Source of the DNA: Vreelandella titanicae BH1
GTDB taxonomy: Bacteria > Pseudomonadota > Gammaproteobacteria > Pseudomonadales > Halomonadaceae
Direction of reading: 5' to 3'
NCBI RefSeq assembly: GCF_000336575.1
Contig: NZ_AOPO01000003.1
Location: 248,001 to 312,000, forward strand
Length of the DNA stretch: 64,000 nucleotides
The notes beneath the pieces are model-generated. The model did not search any database. It saw only the letters and a program-made list of their open reading frames with translations, and was not told the DNA's origin. Both the position numbers and the translations under genes were made by a program. Positions 17,341 to 25,430 of this stretch are shown piece after piece (position 1 is the first letter of the stretch; each line of letters opens with the position of its first letter).

Positions 17341-18210
17341 TCAGACTGAGGCCGCGACCTGGGTGGCGAATTCGCGATAAGAATGAAGGGGGCGACCCAG
17401 AAGGGCAGTCAGCCGGTCAACGTCACCGGTACCGGGGAGCATCCCCTCGGTGATGAAACGCTCGCTCATCAGGCGCATGTCGTAAGCCATCCAACTCGGC
17501 ATGTGCTGCAATAGGTTCTGCTCGAACGCGACGGTATCCTCACCCGGGTAGGCGATGGGGCGACCAAGTACATCGGTCCAAATAGCGGCAATGTCCTGGC
17601 CGGTTAGCGTGTTGGGGCCAACGAGATTGATACGCTCGATCGGTAGCGGTACGACTGACTGCTCGCGGCGCAGGAGCTCGAGGGCGGCGACTTCTCCGAT
17701 GTCGCGCGTGTCGACCATCGCCAGGCCCTTGCTGCCGATCGGCATTGGGTAGATGCCGTATCCGGTGACTACCTCCTTGATGGTCAGGTCGTTCTCGATG
17801 AAGTAAGCGGGCCGCAGGATGGTGGCGTTAAAGCCCATCTGCTTGATCATGCGCTCCACTCCATACTTGCCGGCAAAGTGCGGCACATTGACGTACAGGT
17901 CGCTGTGGATTACCGAGAGGTAGACAATTCGCTCGATGCCGGCCTCACGGGCGAGGTTAAGCGCGAGCAGGGCCTGGGTGTACTCGTCGGCTACCACGGC
18001 GTTGAGCAGAAAGAGCGTCGAAACGCCATGGTAGGCGTTGCGCAACGAGTCGACGTCGAGCAGGCCGCCCTGGATGACACTGACGCTGGCCGGAAAGTCT
18101 GACTTCGAAGGATCGCGGACGAGCACGCGGACATCGGCATCGCGCTTGACGAGTTGTTCGACAACGTGGCGGCCGACAGTGCCGGTTGCGCCGGTAACGA
18201 GAATGGTCAT
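17341..18210 (-). CDS. NmrA-like NAD(P)-binding oxidoreductase/regulator
   Basis: Atypical SDR of 289 residues in the NmrA/YtfG group. The dinucleotide motif VTGATGTVGRHVVEQL is at the very N-terminus, followed by VRVLVRDPSK, which suggests NADP preference. No catalytic YxxxK is obvious at the usual place, so it may be a redox sensor or a quinone reductase. The start at 18210 follows AGGAAA by five bases; longer frames to 18345 lack a ribosome site. It is divergent from a LysR gene 124 bp away, which probably controls it, and is followed by the DUF1857 gene. Confidence 0.85.
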   Translation of the reverse strand: MTILVTGATGTVGRHVVEQLVKRDADVRVLVRDPSKSDFPASVSVIQGGLLDVDSLRNAYHGVSTLFLLNAVVADEYTQALLALNLAREAGIERIVYLSVIHSDLYVNVPHFAGKYGVERMIKQMGFNATILRPAYFIENDLTIKEVVTGYGIYPMPIGSKGLAMVDTRDIGEVAALELLRREQSVVPLPIERINLVGPNTLTGQDIAAIWTDVLGRPIAYPGEDTVAFEQNLLQHMPSWMAYDMRLMSERFITEGMLPGTGDVDRLTALLGRPLHSYREFATQVAASV

Positions 18211-18334
18211 GGTAATTTCCTGGGTTGGGGGTATTTGTTGCAACCAGAGTTGCGTACGGATTGAACAATAGGTCGTTTCATTATCAAAACAAAGAGCATA
18301 AAATACAGACACTATGTTCCGTATATGAGACACA

Positions 18335-19216
18335 ATGGATTTCAATGCTTTGCAGGATTTTCAACTGGTCGCCGTTCACGGCGGTTTTGGAAGAGCAAGC
18401 CGGGCCAGTGGCAGGTCCAAGGCAACCCTGTCGCGCCGGGTGGCTGATCTGGAAGAAAGCCTAGGCATTCGGCTCTTCGAACGAAGTGACCGCAGCCTCG
18501 AGCTGAACGAAGCCGGCCAACTGCTGCTCGCACGCATTGAGGGACCCATGCGTGAGGTGGCCGAAGCGGTAGCGGCGGCCCGAGATGGCCTTGATACCCC
18601 GAGAGGCCGGCTGCGCGTAGCGGCACCGTTGCTGTTTTCGCAGGTGGCGCTTGGGCGGCTGGCCGCCGCCTTCCAGGCGATCCATCCCGACGTGCAGATA
18701 GAAGCGGTGGCCGAAGACCGGCTCGCCGATCTCGTCGAAGAGCATTTCGATGTCGCCATCCGCATCAATCCGCACAAAGACAGCATGCTGGTGGGCAGGT
18801 GTTTTGCCCGAGACAGACTTGTCTTGGCGGCGGCTCCCTCGGTTCAGATACCAAAGCAGAGCAGGGATGAGCCGCCCCGCATTCCGGCGATCGTCATGCC
18901 GACGTATCGAGAAGGTGAGGTCTGGTCCGTCCGGGATGGCCAACTGTCCGTCGAACCACAGCCTGTTTTACGGCTGTCCTCGCTCCTGACGGTTCGAGAT
19001 GCCGCTGTAGCGGGTGCAGGAGCGGCCATGCTGCCGCAATCCATCATCGGAGGCCTGCTGGAAAGAGGCGAGCTGGTGTCGTGGGGCGCCGCCGGCAACG
19101 AAGTCGAGCTTTGGGTTCTGCATACCTCCCGACGCTTACAGAGCCCCAAAGTCCGGGCCTTTGTGGAGTTCATCTGCAACTATTACCCCAATGGATCATT
19201 TGTAGTTCAGGAATAA
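18335..19216 (+). CDS. LysR-family transcriptional regulator
   Basis: Regulator of 293 residues. The N-terminal helix-turn-helix (residues about 3-62: LQDFQLVAVHGGFGRAS ... TLSRRVADLEESLGIRLFER) is followed by a periplasmic-binding-like effector domain beginning GRLRVAAPLLFSQ. The standard layout is complete. It is divergent from the NmrA-like gene and likely regulates it together with DUF1857. The stop at 19214-19216 is followed at once by a fragment of an RND permease, showing that its downstream border is a recombination join. Confidence 0.92.
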   Translation: MDFNALQDFQLVAVHGGFGRASRASGRSKATLSRRVADLEESLGIRLFERSDRSLELNEAGQLLLARIEGPMREVAEAVAAARDGLDTPRGRLRVAAPLLFSQVALGRLAAAFQAIHPDVQIEAVAEDRLADLVEEHFDVAIRINPHKDSMLVGRCFARDRLVLAAAPSVQIPKQSRDEPPRIPAIVMPTYREGEVWSVRDGQLSVEPQPVLRLSSLLTVRDAAVAGAGAAMLPQSIIGGLLERGELVSWGAAGNEVELWVLHTSRRLQSPKVRAFVEFICNYYPNGSFVVQE

Positions 19217-19326
19217 TCTCTGGGCGCGGAAAGATCACGGCCTGAATCGCTGGGGCGCGATCATCAATGCCTGTCGCCAGCGCCTCCGTCCGATCATGAT
19301 GACCACCCTCGCCATGGGGGGCGACA
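19217..19326 (+). pseudogene. RND permease internal fragment
   Basis: In one frame this reads ARKDHGLNRWGAIINAC followed by RQRLRPIMMTTLAMGA. This is the conserved segment near the last membrane block of HAE1-type RND permeases; the intact permease in this window has VDAIVDACKKRVRPIVMTTIAMGAG. About 36 residues are kept, with no start or stop. It begins right after the LysR stop codon. Confidence 0.6.
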
Positions 19327-19334
19327 AACAGCGA

Positions 19335-19450
19335 ATGGGTGAGATACAGATGCTCACTTCGAAAGTGTCGCCTTCTCTGGCCTGCCAACGCATCTCATAC
19401 GGTAATGCAGTGCTGGTCAGGTAGAAGTCCCCCGCCTGCACCTGCGCCAT
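19335..19450 (-). pseudogene. AraC-family regulator N-terminal fragment
   Basis: On the minus strand, from about 19450, this reads MAQVQAGDFYLTSTALPYE then MRWQAREGDTFEVS. This resembles the beta-sandwich (cupin-like) arm of AraC-type regulators (pattern GDFYLTD..PYEMRW). It stops without a DNA-binding domain and lies head-on against the RND fragment. It does not match either intact AraC protein of this window closely. Confidence 0.45.
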
Positions 19451-19454
19451 CGAA

Positions 19455-19590
19455 GGGCGCGCCCATTGGCCGCGCGGCACAACCGGAAGAGATCGCTGAA
19501 GTGGTCGCTTTCCTGGCGTCGGAGCGCGCGAGCTTCATGGTCGGCACTGTCGTCATGGCCGACGGAGGCATGACCGTTACTGCTGGCTGA
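19455..19590 (+). pseudogene. SDR oxidoreductase C-terminal fragment
   Basis: Encodes APIGRAAQPEEIAEVVAFL, ASERASFMVGTVVMADGG and MTVTAG, then TGA at 19588-19590. This is the standard C-terminus of FabG-type short-chain dehydrogenases (GR.A.PEEIA..V.FLAS ... G..V.ADGG). The cofactor site, catalytic Ser and YxxxK are missing. It is the third gene piece packed in under 400 bp after the LysR gene. Confidence 0.7.
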
Positions 19591-19692
19591 GCGGAGACTT
19601 TGCGATGCAGTCCGTATTATCAGCCTTTTCAGCAACACGCTGGCACTGAATACCCATGGTTATGAGCGAATGGTGGCATCGCTTAAGCATGT

Positions 19693-20598
19693 TCAGACAC
19701 TAAATACCTCAATAACCCGGTCACGGAACCAGCGCTGTGCAGGGTGAGTATCGTTGCGTCGATGCCAGGATAGCGTGAAAGGAACCGGGTCGAGTTCGAT
19801 CGGCGGGCTTCCCACGTAGAGACGTTCCGCTTGACCTGAAGCTTCCACCACCCCTTCGAGAATCGTCGCGATCATATCCGACGAGGCGACAAGAGCCGGA
19901 GCGGCGTAGAGCTGCGGAAGGGTCAAAGCGAGTTGCCGCTTCAGCCCCTGCTTTGCCAAGGCTGTATCCACAACGCCGAAACGGTCGTTCTCTGGAGATA
20001 CGAGAAGATGCGTCAGGGACAGGAATGTTTCGAGGTTCAGACCCTGACGAATGGCCGGGTGATCTTTACGCAGGATGCAGACAAAGCGCTCTTCAAACAG
20101 GGGAGCGCTAAGAATGCGGCCAGTTGATGTGGGCGGGACGCCGATAGTCATTTCCACTTCCCCGGCATCAAGCATTGAGATGGCATCATCCCGACTGGTG
20201 AAATTCCGTACAGCTAGCGTTATGCCCGGAGCTGCCTCGCGCAGCTTCGCCACCAGCCGCGGCAAAAACCTGAACGCCGGGTGGTCGGACAGGCCGATAG
20301 AAAGAGCGACGGTGGATGAAGAAGGATCGAACTCTTGTGTGAAATCCAGCGTGCGCTGGATTTCCGCCAGCGCATGGCTAATCGGTTCGGCCAATTCGAG
20401 TGCCCGTGGGGTCGGCTGTAGACCGTTGGTTCCGCGTACGAACAACTCATCCCGGAGCAGAACACGAAGCCTTGAGAGCGCAGCGCTCATTGCGGGCTGG
20501 GTGCGTCCGATCCGTATTCCTGCTCGCGTGACGCTTCGCTCCACCATTAAGGCATCGAAAGCGACGAGCAGGTTAAGATCTATGCCGTGTAGATTCAT
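19693..20598 (-). CDS. LysR-family transcriptional regulator (NodD/SyrM-like)
   Basis: Regulator of 301 residues starting MNLHGIDLNLLVAFDALM, the typical opening of the NodD/SyrM/LeuO-like branch, with the helix-turn-helix at about residues 18-65 (RSVTRAGIRIGRTQPAMSAALSRLR). The effector domain includes LPRLVAKLREAAPGI and ends SWHRRNDTHPAQRWFRDRV, also common to this branch. The ATG at 20598 is preferred over upstream starts because it gives the conserved N-terminus. It is divergent from the NTF2-like/MDR pair and likely controls it. Confidence 0.92.
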   Translation of the reverse strand: MNLHGIDLNLLVAFDALMVERSVTRAGIRIGRTQPAMSAALSRLRVLLRDELFVRGTNGLQPTPRALELAEPISHALAEIQRTLDFTQEFDPSSSTVALSIGLSDHPAFRFLPRLVAKLREAAPGITLAVRNFTSRDDAISMLDAGEVEMTIGVPPTSTGRILSAPLFEERFVCILRKDHPAIRQGLNLETFLSLTHLLVSPENDRFGVVDTALAKQGLKRQLALTLPQLYAAPALVASSDMIATILEGVVEASGQAERLYVGSPPIELDPVPFTLSWHRRNDTHPAQRWFRDRVIEVFSV

Positions 20599-20664
20599 GA
20601 GATGGATGTTAATGCATATCAAAAATCGATTTCAAGTATGTTCTTTGCAGCCCTAAGCTATGAA

Positions 20665-20694
20665 AACCCTCACAACGAGAACCCTCACAGCGAG
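20665..20694 (+). repeat. 15-bp tandem repeat before the NTF2-like gene
   Basis: Two direct copies of AACCCTCACARCGAG (20665-20679, 20680-20694) differ at one base. They sit immediately upstream of the start codon at 20701, in the leader between the divergent genes, where they could affect translation or regulator binding. Confidence 0.6.
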
Positions 20695-20700
20695 CCCCCC

Positions 20701-21171
20701 ATGATTGATTCAACCACTCAGCACAAGGCCGAAGTAGCGAGCCTACCCGCTGAAGAACTCAAGGCTATCGAAACATTCTATTGCGCCTTTGAAGGAAAGC
20801 CGGAACTGCTCGACGATGCTGTCGCGGCCGATTGGCAGGATATACCACTCGCTCCTGGACAAATAGCAGGTCGAGACGGAATGAAACCGCTCATTGCCGA
20901 CTTCAGAGCTGCGTTTCCCGATGCGAAGGTTACTATCCACGAGATCATCAGCGCTCCTGGCCGGGCCGCCGTGCGAGCCGTGATCTCAGGCACACATGAA
21001 GGCGAGTGGTTTGGCATTGCACCGACCGGCAAGACCTGCCAGCTCGCGATTCACGAATTCCACCATATCGCTAACGGCAGGTTGACCCATACCTGGCACC
21101 TTGAAGACTGGTTTGGATGGCTCAATCAGGTCGGCGCCTGGCCTGCGATTCAGCAGGAGAACACACGATGA
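20701..21171 (+). CDS. SnoaL/NTF2-like ester cyclase-type protein
   Basis: Small cytosolic protein of 156 residues with the SnoaL-like pattern: an N-terminal helix (EELKAIETFYCAFEGKPELL), then DIPLAPGQIAGRDGMKPLIADFRAAFPD, VTIHEIISAPGRAAVRAVISGTHEGEWFGIAPTG as consecutive beta strands, and HTWHLEDWFGWLNQVG at the end. The fold makes a small hydrophobic pocket; members are polyketide cyclases, isomerases or unassigned proteins. The start ATG overlaps no gene and follows a tandem repeat; no strong ribosome site is seen. Its stop overlaps the start of the MDR gene (ATGA), so the two are coupled. Confidence 0.8.
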   Translation: MIDSTTQHKAEVASLPAEELKAIETFYCAFEGKPELLDDAVAADWQDIPLAPGQIAGRDGMKPLIADFRAAFPDAKVTIHEIISAPGRAAVRAVISGTHEGEWFGIAPTGKTCQLAIHEFHHIANGRLTHTWHLEDWFGWLNQVGAWPAIQQENTR

Positions 21172-22091
21172 AAGTCATCCGTATCACCGGCTATGAGGCC
21201 GAGCCGCACCTTGATGACGTCTCCAAGCCAGTGCCGGCTAGCGGTCAGGTATTGGTTCGAGTCCGGGCCGCTAGTCTCAACCCGCTCGACGTCAAGCTGC
21301 AACGTGGCTACATGGAACAGTTCTTTCCCCTGACCTTTCCCTACACGCTAGGCACCGATCTCGCCGGTGTCATCGAGCAACTGGGGGCGGATGTCGAAGG
21401 GTGGACTCTCGGCGACCAGGTGGTCGCCAGAACCGACCCGACCGCCGGAGGTGCTTTTGCAGAATACGCCTTGGTGCCGAAGGAGTTCCTTGCGAAGGCA
21501 CCTAGTACTCTACCGTTCAATGAAGCAGCTGGCATTCCGACAGCTGCCGGAACGGCCTGGCAAGCCTTGTTCGAGTCCTTCGAGCTTACTGAGGGACAGA
21601 AAGTATTGATCCATGCCGGCACGGGTGGCGTCGGCAGCTTTGCCATTCAGCTCGCTCATCGTGTCGCGGCAAAGGTCATCGCAACGGCCTCGGGCAGCGG
21701 TCTAGATATCGTCCGCCTGCTCGGTGCTGACATGTGCATCGATTACCGCCGCGAGGACTTCACCCGGAAGCTATCCGACATCGACGTCGTCCTCGATACG
21801 ATGGGCGGCGAAATCCAGCGACGCTCTTTCGACGTGCTGCGGGCGGGTGGACATCTACTATCTACCGTCATGCCACCTGATGACACTTTGGCAGCCGCTC
21901 ATAACGTCACTGCCGGTTTCGTATTCCATGCTTCCGACGGCCAGCGCTTGGCGAGAGTATCGAAAGCTATCGATCAGTACGGTCTACGGATCCTTGTGGA
22001 TCGAACAGTGCCGTTTACAGAATTCATTCCAGCATTCCAACATCAGGCCTCGGGGCATGCACGGGGCAAAATCATCATCACATTCGATTGA
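21168..22091 (+). CDS. Zinc-independent MDR alcohol dehydrogenase / quinone oxidoreductase
   Basis: NADPH-dependent medium-chain reductase of 307 residues. The N-terminal GroES-like domain has SLNPLDVKLQRGYM and TLGTDLAGVIEQLG; the Rossmann domain has the nucleotide motif HAGTGGVGSFAIQLAH. No structural or catalytic zinc cysteines are present, so it belongs to the quinone oxidoreductase/enoyl reductase group. The start is set by the ATGA overlap with the NTF2-like gene. Likely substrates are quinones or alpha,beta-unsaturated carbonyls, in keeping with the reductases around it. Probably under the LysR gene at 19693-20598. Confidence 0.88.
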   Translation: MKVIRITGYEAEPHLDDVSKPVPASGQVLVRVRAASLNPLDVKLQRGYMEQFFPLTFPYTLGTDLAGVIEQLGADVEGWTLGDQVVARTDPTAGGAFAEYALVPKEFLAKAPSTLPFNEAAGIPTAAGTAWQALFESFELTEGQKVLIHAGTGGVGSFAIQLAHRVAAKVIATASGSGLDIVRLLGADMCIDYRREDFTRKLSDIDVVLDTMGGEIQRRSFDVLRAGGHLLSTVMPPDDTLAAAHNVTAGFVFHASDGQRLARVSKAIDQYGLRILVDRTVPFTEFIPAFQHQASGHARGKIIITFD

Positions 22092-22119
22092 GCTTGACCG
22101 CAGCCGCCAGCCCCAGCTT

Positions 22120-22311
22120 CGAGATTCCGGCATTATTGACGAGAGCGTCAAGATGAGAGCATTCCGCGTGAACCGCATCAGCGAGTCTATGCACGTTGCC
22201 AAGAGAGGCGAAGTCAGCCTCGAAGAACCGGGCGGTTCCTCCGGCCTGTTCGACGGCATGGACAACGGCCGCTCCGCGTAACGTATCACGTCCGTGCACA
22301 TGGATGGCCCC
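22120..22311 (-). pseudogene. SDR oxidoreductase N-terminal fragment
   Basis: On the minus strand about 64 residues are kept: IHVHGRDTLRGAAVVHAVEQ, then AGGTARFFEADFASLGNVHR, then LDALVNNAGIS. This is the second half of the SDR cofactor-binding region, ending in the hallmark NNAG. The TGxxxGxG motif before it and the catalytic region after it are gone. It fills the gap between two convergent genes. It could come from the same ancestral gene as the C-terminal piece at 19455-19590, but the orientation is opposite. Confidence 0.65.
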
Positions 22312-22354
22312 CTTACCTCGGGGGCGCTTGCGGTATTGCCCGTGTTGCTTCCAC

Positions 22355-23227
22355 TCAAGCTTCGCTGGCAATGCGATTGAGATTGTTGACCGATTCTTCC
22401 GGCAAAACCAACTGTGCGGCAGCCAAATTTTCCTCTAGATGTACCTTGGATGATGTTCCAGGAATTAACAGGATGTTTGGGGATCTCTGTAACAGCCAGG
22501 CAAGAGCAACCTGCAACGGCGATGCCTGTAACGTTTCTGCCTCTTGTTGCAGAATTGTAGACTGCAGCGGTGTAAAGCCTCCTAAGGGGAAGAAAGGGAC
22601 ATAGGCAATTCCATCCTGTGCAAGCTGCTCGATGAGAGCATCGTCATGTCTGTGGGCAAGGTTGTAATGGTTCTGCACACAGACGATAGGCGCAATGGCG
22701 CGGGCCTCTTCGATTTGCTTTTCGGTGACATTGCTGACACCCAAATGGCGAATAAGCCCTTCTTGCTGTAGTTCTGCAAGTACTGAAAAGGGTTCAGAGA
22801 TGGAACCTTCAGCCGGACCGTGCGCAGAAAACATTGCCCGCAAGTTCACCACCTCTATCTGCTCCAAGCCTAGATTAATCAGATTGTCGTGGACTGCCTG
22901 GGTAAGCTCAGCCTTAGAGAAGGCCGGAAGCCAGTCACCTTTGTCGTCACGCCTGGCGCCGATTTTTGTGACAAGCGTTAACTCCTTGGGATAGGGATGC
23001 AAGGCCTCCCGAATGATTCGGTTGGTGATGTGGGGGCCATAGAAGTCGGACGTATCAATATGATCCACACCGTATTCCACGGCTGCTCTAAGTAGGGTAA
23101 TGGCGCTCTCTTTGTCCTTCGGCGGGCCAAATACGCCGGGGCCGGCCAGTTGCATTGCGCCATATCCCATGCGCTTGATCTGCCGATCACCTAATTTAAA
23201 GGTGCCTACCTGTTCGATGTCGTTCAT
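22355..23227 (-). CDS. Aldo/keto reductase (AKR, oxidoreductase YdbC-like)
   Basis: NADPH-dependent reductase of 290 residues with the TIM-barrel AKR layout: RMGYGAMQLAGPGVFGPPKD, the catalytic Asp-Tyr region VDHIDTSDFYGPHITNR, Lys in LVTKIGARR, and the cofactor strand LLIPGTSSKVHLEENLAAA near the C-terminus. Where most AKRs have an H in the fourth catalytic position, this one reads NLRAMFSAHG. The start at 23227 is the first Met with family sequence after it. It overlaps the end of the upstream AKR by about 30 bp, so the two are coupled. The substrate is unknown, perhaps aldehydes. Confidence 0.88.
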   Translation of the reverse strand: MNDIEQVGTFKLGDRQIKRMGYGAMQLAGPGVFGPPKDKESAITLLRAAVEYGVDHIDTSDFYGPHITNRIIREALHPYPKELTLVTKIGARRDDKGDWLPAFSKAELTQAVHDNLINLGLEQIEVVNLRAMFSAHGPAEGSISEPFSVLAELQQEGLIRHLGVSNVTEKQIEEARAIAPIVCVQNHYNLAHRHDDALIEQLAQDGIAYVPFFPLGGFTPLQSTILQQEAETLQASPLQVALAWLLQRSPNILLIPGTSSKVHLEENLAAAQLVLPEESVNNLNRIASEA

Positions 23228-24254
23228 GAAAGTCTCCTGTTTTGGTTTTCCGCCGCAGGGATGTCTGGGCGATCGCCGGCGGGACATAGGCCGCTCCTTC
23301 CAGCGGCGCCACATCAACGCCCGGTGGGACTATTTCGTCGATCCGGTCGAGGATTTCATCGCTTAACTGCACCTCCGCGCCGGCGAGCAGATCGTCGAGT
23401 TGCTTGGGCGTGCGGGGGCCGATGAGGGCGGATGTAATCGCCGGATGCGTCACGACGAAGGCCAGTGCCATGTGGGTCAACGACAGGCCCGCATTTTCGG
23501 CCAGCGGGATGAGCTGCTCGACAGCGTCGAGGCTGGCTTCGTCGGACATCGCCTTGGGGAAATATTTCGTGCGCAGCGAGTCCGGTTGCTCTCCACCCTT
23601 GCGGTATTTGCCTGTGAGCATACCCTTAGCCAGCGGGCTCCAAGCCATCGCTCCCATGCCATAACGCTGGCAGATGGGCAGCACCTCCCGCTCGATCGAA
23701 CGGTTGAGAATAGAATAGGGCGGCTGCTCAGTGCGGAAACGGGCCAGCCCGCGTCGCTCGGCGACCCATTGCGCCTCCACGATGGCGGAAGCAGGAACGG
23801 TCGAGGCACCGATGGCTCGCACCTTGCCCTCGCGCATCAGGTCGGTGAGAACCGACAGCGTTTCCTCGATGTCGGTATCCGGCGCCAGCCGATGAATCTG
23901 ATAAAGGTCGATATGGTCGGTCTGCAGGCGGCGCAGCGAGTCTTCGACCGCGCGGGTCAGCCAACGCCGCGAGCCACCCCGGCGGTTGGGGTCGTCCCCC
24001 ATCGGGAGAGACGCCTTGGTGGCAAGGACGACATCGTCTCGCCGCCCCTTCAGTGCCTTGCCGACGATTTCCTCGGACTCGCCCTGGTGATAAGCATCGG
24101 CGGTGTCGATAAAATTGATGCCGAAATCGAGTGCCTTGTGGATCATGCCGACGCATTCATCGTGATCGGCATTGGCGATTCCCCCGAACATCATCGTGCC
24201 CAGGCAGTAGGGGCTGACCTGGATGCCGGTACGGCCAAGTTGACGATATTGCAT
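23196..24254 (-). CDS. Aldo/keto reductase
   Basis: AKR of about 352 residues: MQYRQLGRTGIQVSPYCLGTMMFG start, catalytic Asp/Tyr in INFIDTADAYHQGESEEIVG, Lys in VLATKASLPMG, His in LYQIHRLAPDTD, and the cofactor tail SALIGPRTPKQLDDLLAGAEVQL. The family core ends near PPGVDVAPLEG; after it about 30 residues read through into the start region of the next gene, which suggests that the original stop was lost. The ATG at 24254 fits the family start. It is divergent from the AraC gene at 24422, its likely regulator. Confidence 0.9.
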   Translation of the reverse strand: MQYRQLGRTGIQVSPYCLGTMMFGGIANADHDECVGMIHKALDFGINFIDTADAYHQGESEEIVGKALKGRRDDVVLATKASLPMGDDPNRRGGSRRWLTRAVEDSLRRLQTDHIDLYQIHRLAPDTDIEETLSVLTDLMREGKVRAIGASTVPASAIVEAQWVAERRGLARFRTEQPPYSILNRSIEREVLPICQRYGMGAMAWSPLAKGMLTGKYRKGGEQPDSLRTKYFPKAMSDEASLDAVEQLIPLAENAGLSLTHMALAFVVTHPAITSALIGPRTPKQLDDLLAGAEVQLSDEILDRIDEIVPPGVDVAPLEGAAYVPPAIAQTSLRRKTKTGDFHERHRTGRHL

Positions 24255-24421
24255 GGTGTTCTCCTCGTATGATGGCAACGGCGCAGGTGAATCATGTTCA
24301 CAACAGTCGCGGGAGAGATCCCCGCTGCAGAGCGCCTCTGGCATCTGCCATGAATCGAGTATGGCAAGCCGAAACAGGATGAACTACAATAAATCGTCCG
24401 TATTTAGTTTGCAGGTGTCCT

Positions 24422-25381
24422 GTGTTGCTCGATCCGCTTGCCCAGGTAGTCACGCTCCTTCAACCCGCTACCCCGTTTTCGAAACGGGGTAGCGGCGCCG
24501 GTCGTTGGAGAGTTCTCCGCACAGAGGTCGGGCGCCCTTTCTATTGCGCCATTCTTGAGGGAGCATGCCGTCTCAAAGCCGACGGGCACGACGAGATCGT
24601 CCTCGAAGAGGGGGATTTCGTGCTCCTCCCTTCCGCGTATAACTTCTCAATGTCGAGCCACTCGCCCACGACCCCCGAAGACATCGTTCATACCTCCATC
24701 GTGTTACCCGATGGCGAACACAGGGTCGGCACCCCAGACGGCTCTCCCGATGTCCGCTTTCTGGTGGGTTACTGTGTCTTTCGATCCCCGGATGCGGCTC
24801 TGCTCTCGTCGCTGCTCCCCAAGCTTGTACACGTTCGGGGAGTGGATCGGCTGGCCACTCTCATGCAACTCGTCGGCGATGAAGCGCGTGCGCAGCGACC
24901 GGCGCGGGATGTGGTTCTGGAACGCCTGCTGGAAGTCCTGCTCATCGAGGCCCTTCGCTCTGACGGTACGACGGACACCTCGCCCGGGCTACTGCGCGGT
25001 CTTACCGACGAGCGGATTGCGATCGCAATCCGTCGGATACATGAGAGTCCCGAGCGCCCCTGGACGGTTGCACAGCTTGCAAACGAAGCGACACTCTCCC
25101 GCTCCGCGTTTTACGAGCGGTTTGGTCGCGCGGTGGGCATCGCGCCAATGGAGTACCTGCTCGCCTGGCGTATGGCCTTGGCCAAGGATTTGCTGCGCAG
25201 AGAAAAAGCCAGTATCGCTGACGTCGCCGAACGGGTTGGCTACAGCTCCGCCAGCACCTTTAGCGTCGCCTTCACCCGCCATGTCGGGCTGCCGCCTGCG
25301 CGCTATGCCCGGGGGGCTTCGTTTGACAGGGTGCTACAGGCCGAAGCCGATAGCTCACCGGAGACCGGATCCATTGCTTGA
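24422..25381 (+). CDS. AraC-family regulator with cupin_6 sensor
   Basis: Regulator of 319 residues, starting with GTG. The N-terminal cupin_6-type arm (DPLAQVVTLLQP ... GAGRWRVLRTEVGRPFYCAIL ... EGDFVLLPSAYNF) is followed by a linker (RDVVLERLLEVLLIEALR) and a C-terminal double helix-turn-helix (WTVAQLANEATLSRSAFYERF ... SIADVAERVGYSSASTFSVAFTRHVG). It resembles regulators paired with aldo/keto reductases and SDRs, and it is divergent from the two AKR genes. The coding start contains a 31-bp palindrome. The protein C-terminus is slightly longer than usual. Confidence 0.9.
   Translation: MLLDPLAQVVTLLQPATPFSKRGSGAGRWRVLRTEVGRPFYCAILEGACRLKADGHDEIVLEEGDFVLLPSAYNFSMSSHSPTTPEDIVHTSIVLPDGEHRVGTPDGSPDVRFLVGYCVFRSPDAALLSSLLPKLVHVRGVDRLATLMQLVGDEARAQRPARDVVLERLLEVLLIEALRSDGTTDTSPGLLRGLTDERIAIAIRRIHESPERPWTVAQLANEATLSRSAFYERFGRAVGIAPMEYLLAWRMALAKDLLRREKASIADVAERVGYSSASTFSVAFTRHVGLPPARYARGASFDRVLQAEADSSPETGSIA
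24465..24495. repeat. 31-bp near-perfect palindrome inside the araC coding start
   Basis: Arms CCGCTACCCCGTTT (24465-24478) and AAACGGGGTAGCGG (24482-24495) pair perfectly with the 3-base loop TCG. It lies 44 bases into the reading frame, encoding the PATPFSKRGSG stretch. In mRNA it would be a very stable hairpin near the ribosome site; as DNA it could be an autoregulatory operator. Confidence 0.7.
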
Positions 25382-25430
25382 GCCTAAACTCAGGCAAGCA
25401 ATCGCGGGGGCGGCGGCTGAGCTTTCACCT

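Noticed and set aside
19235-19480. An 81-codon minus-strand frame as an intact small gene
   Set aside because: Only its central part resembles AraC; its end is the antisense of an RND fragment, so it is a composite.
20602-20700. Earlier start for the NTF2-like gene
   Set aside because: Would add 33 residues encoded partly by a tandem repeat (ENPHNENPHSE) and run to within four bases of the divergent LysR start; the family start fits 20701.
23400-24272. Plus-strand frame of 290 codons
   Set aside because: It lies fully antisense to the aldo/keto reductase at 23196-24254 and is His/Gly/Asp-rich, as expected for a shadow frame.
24465-24495. The araC palindrome as a transcription terminator
   Set aside because: It has no T-run and lies inside the coding start of a complete gene.
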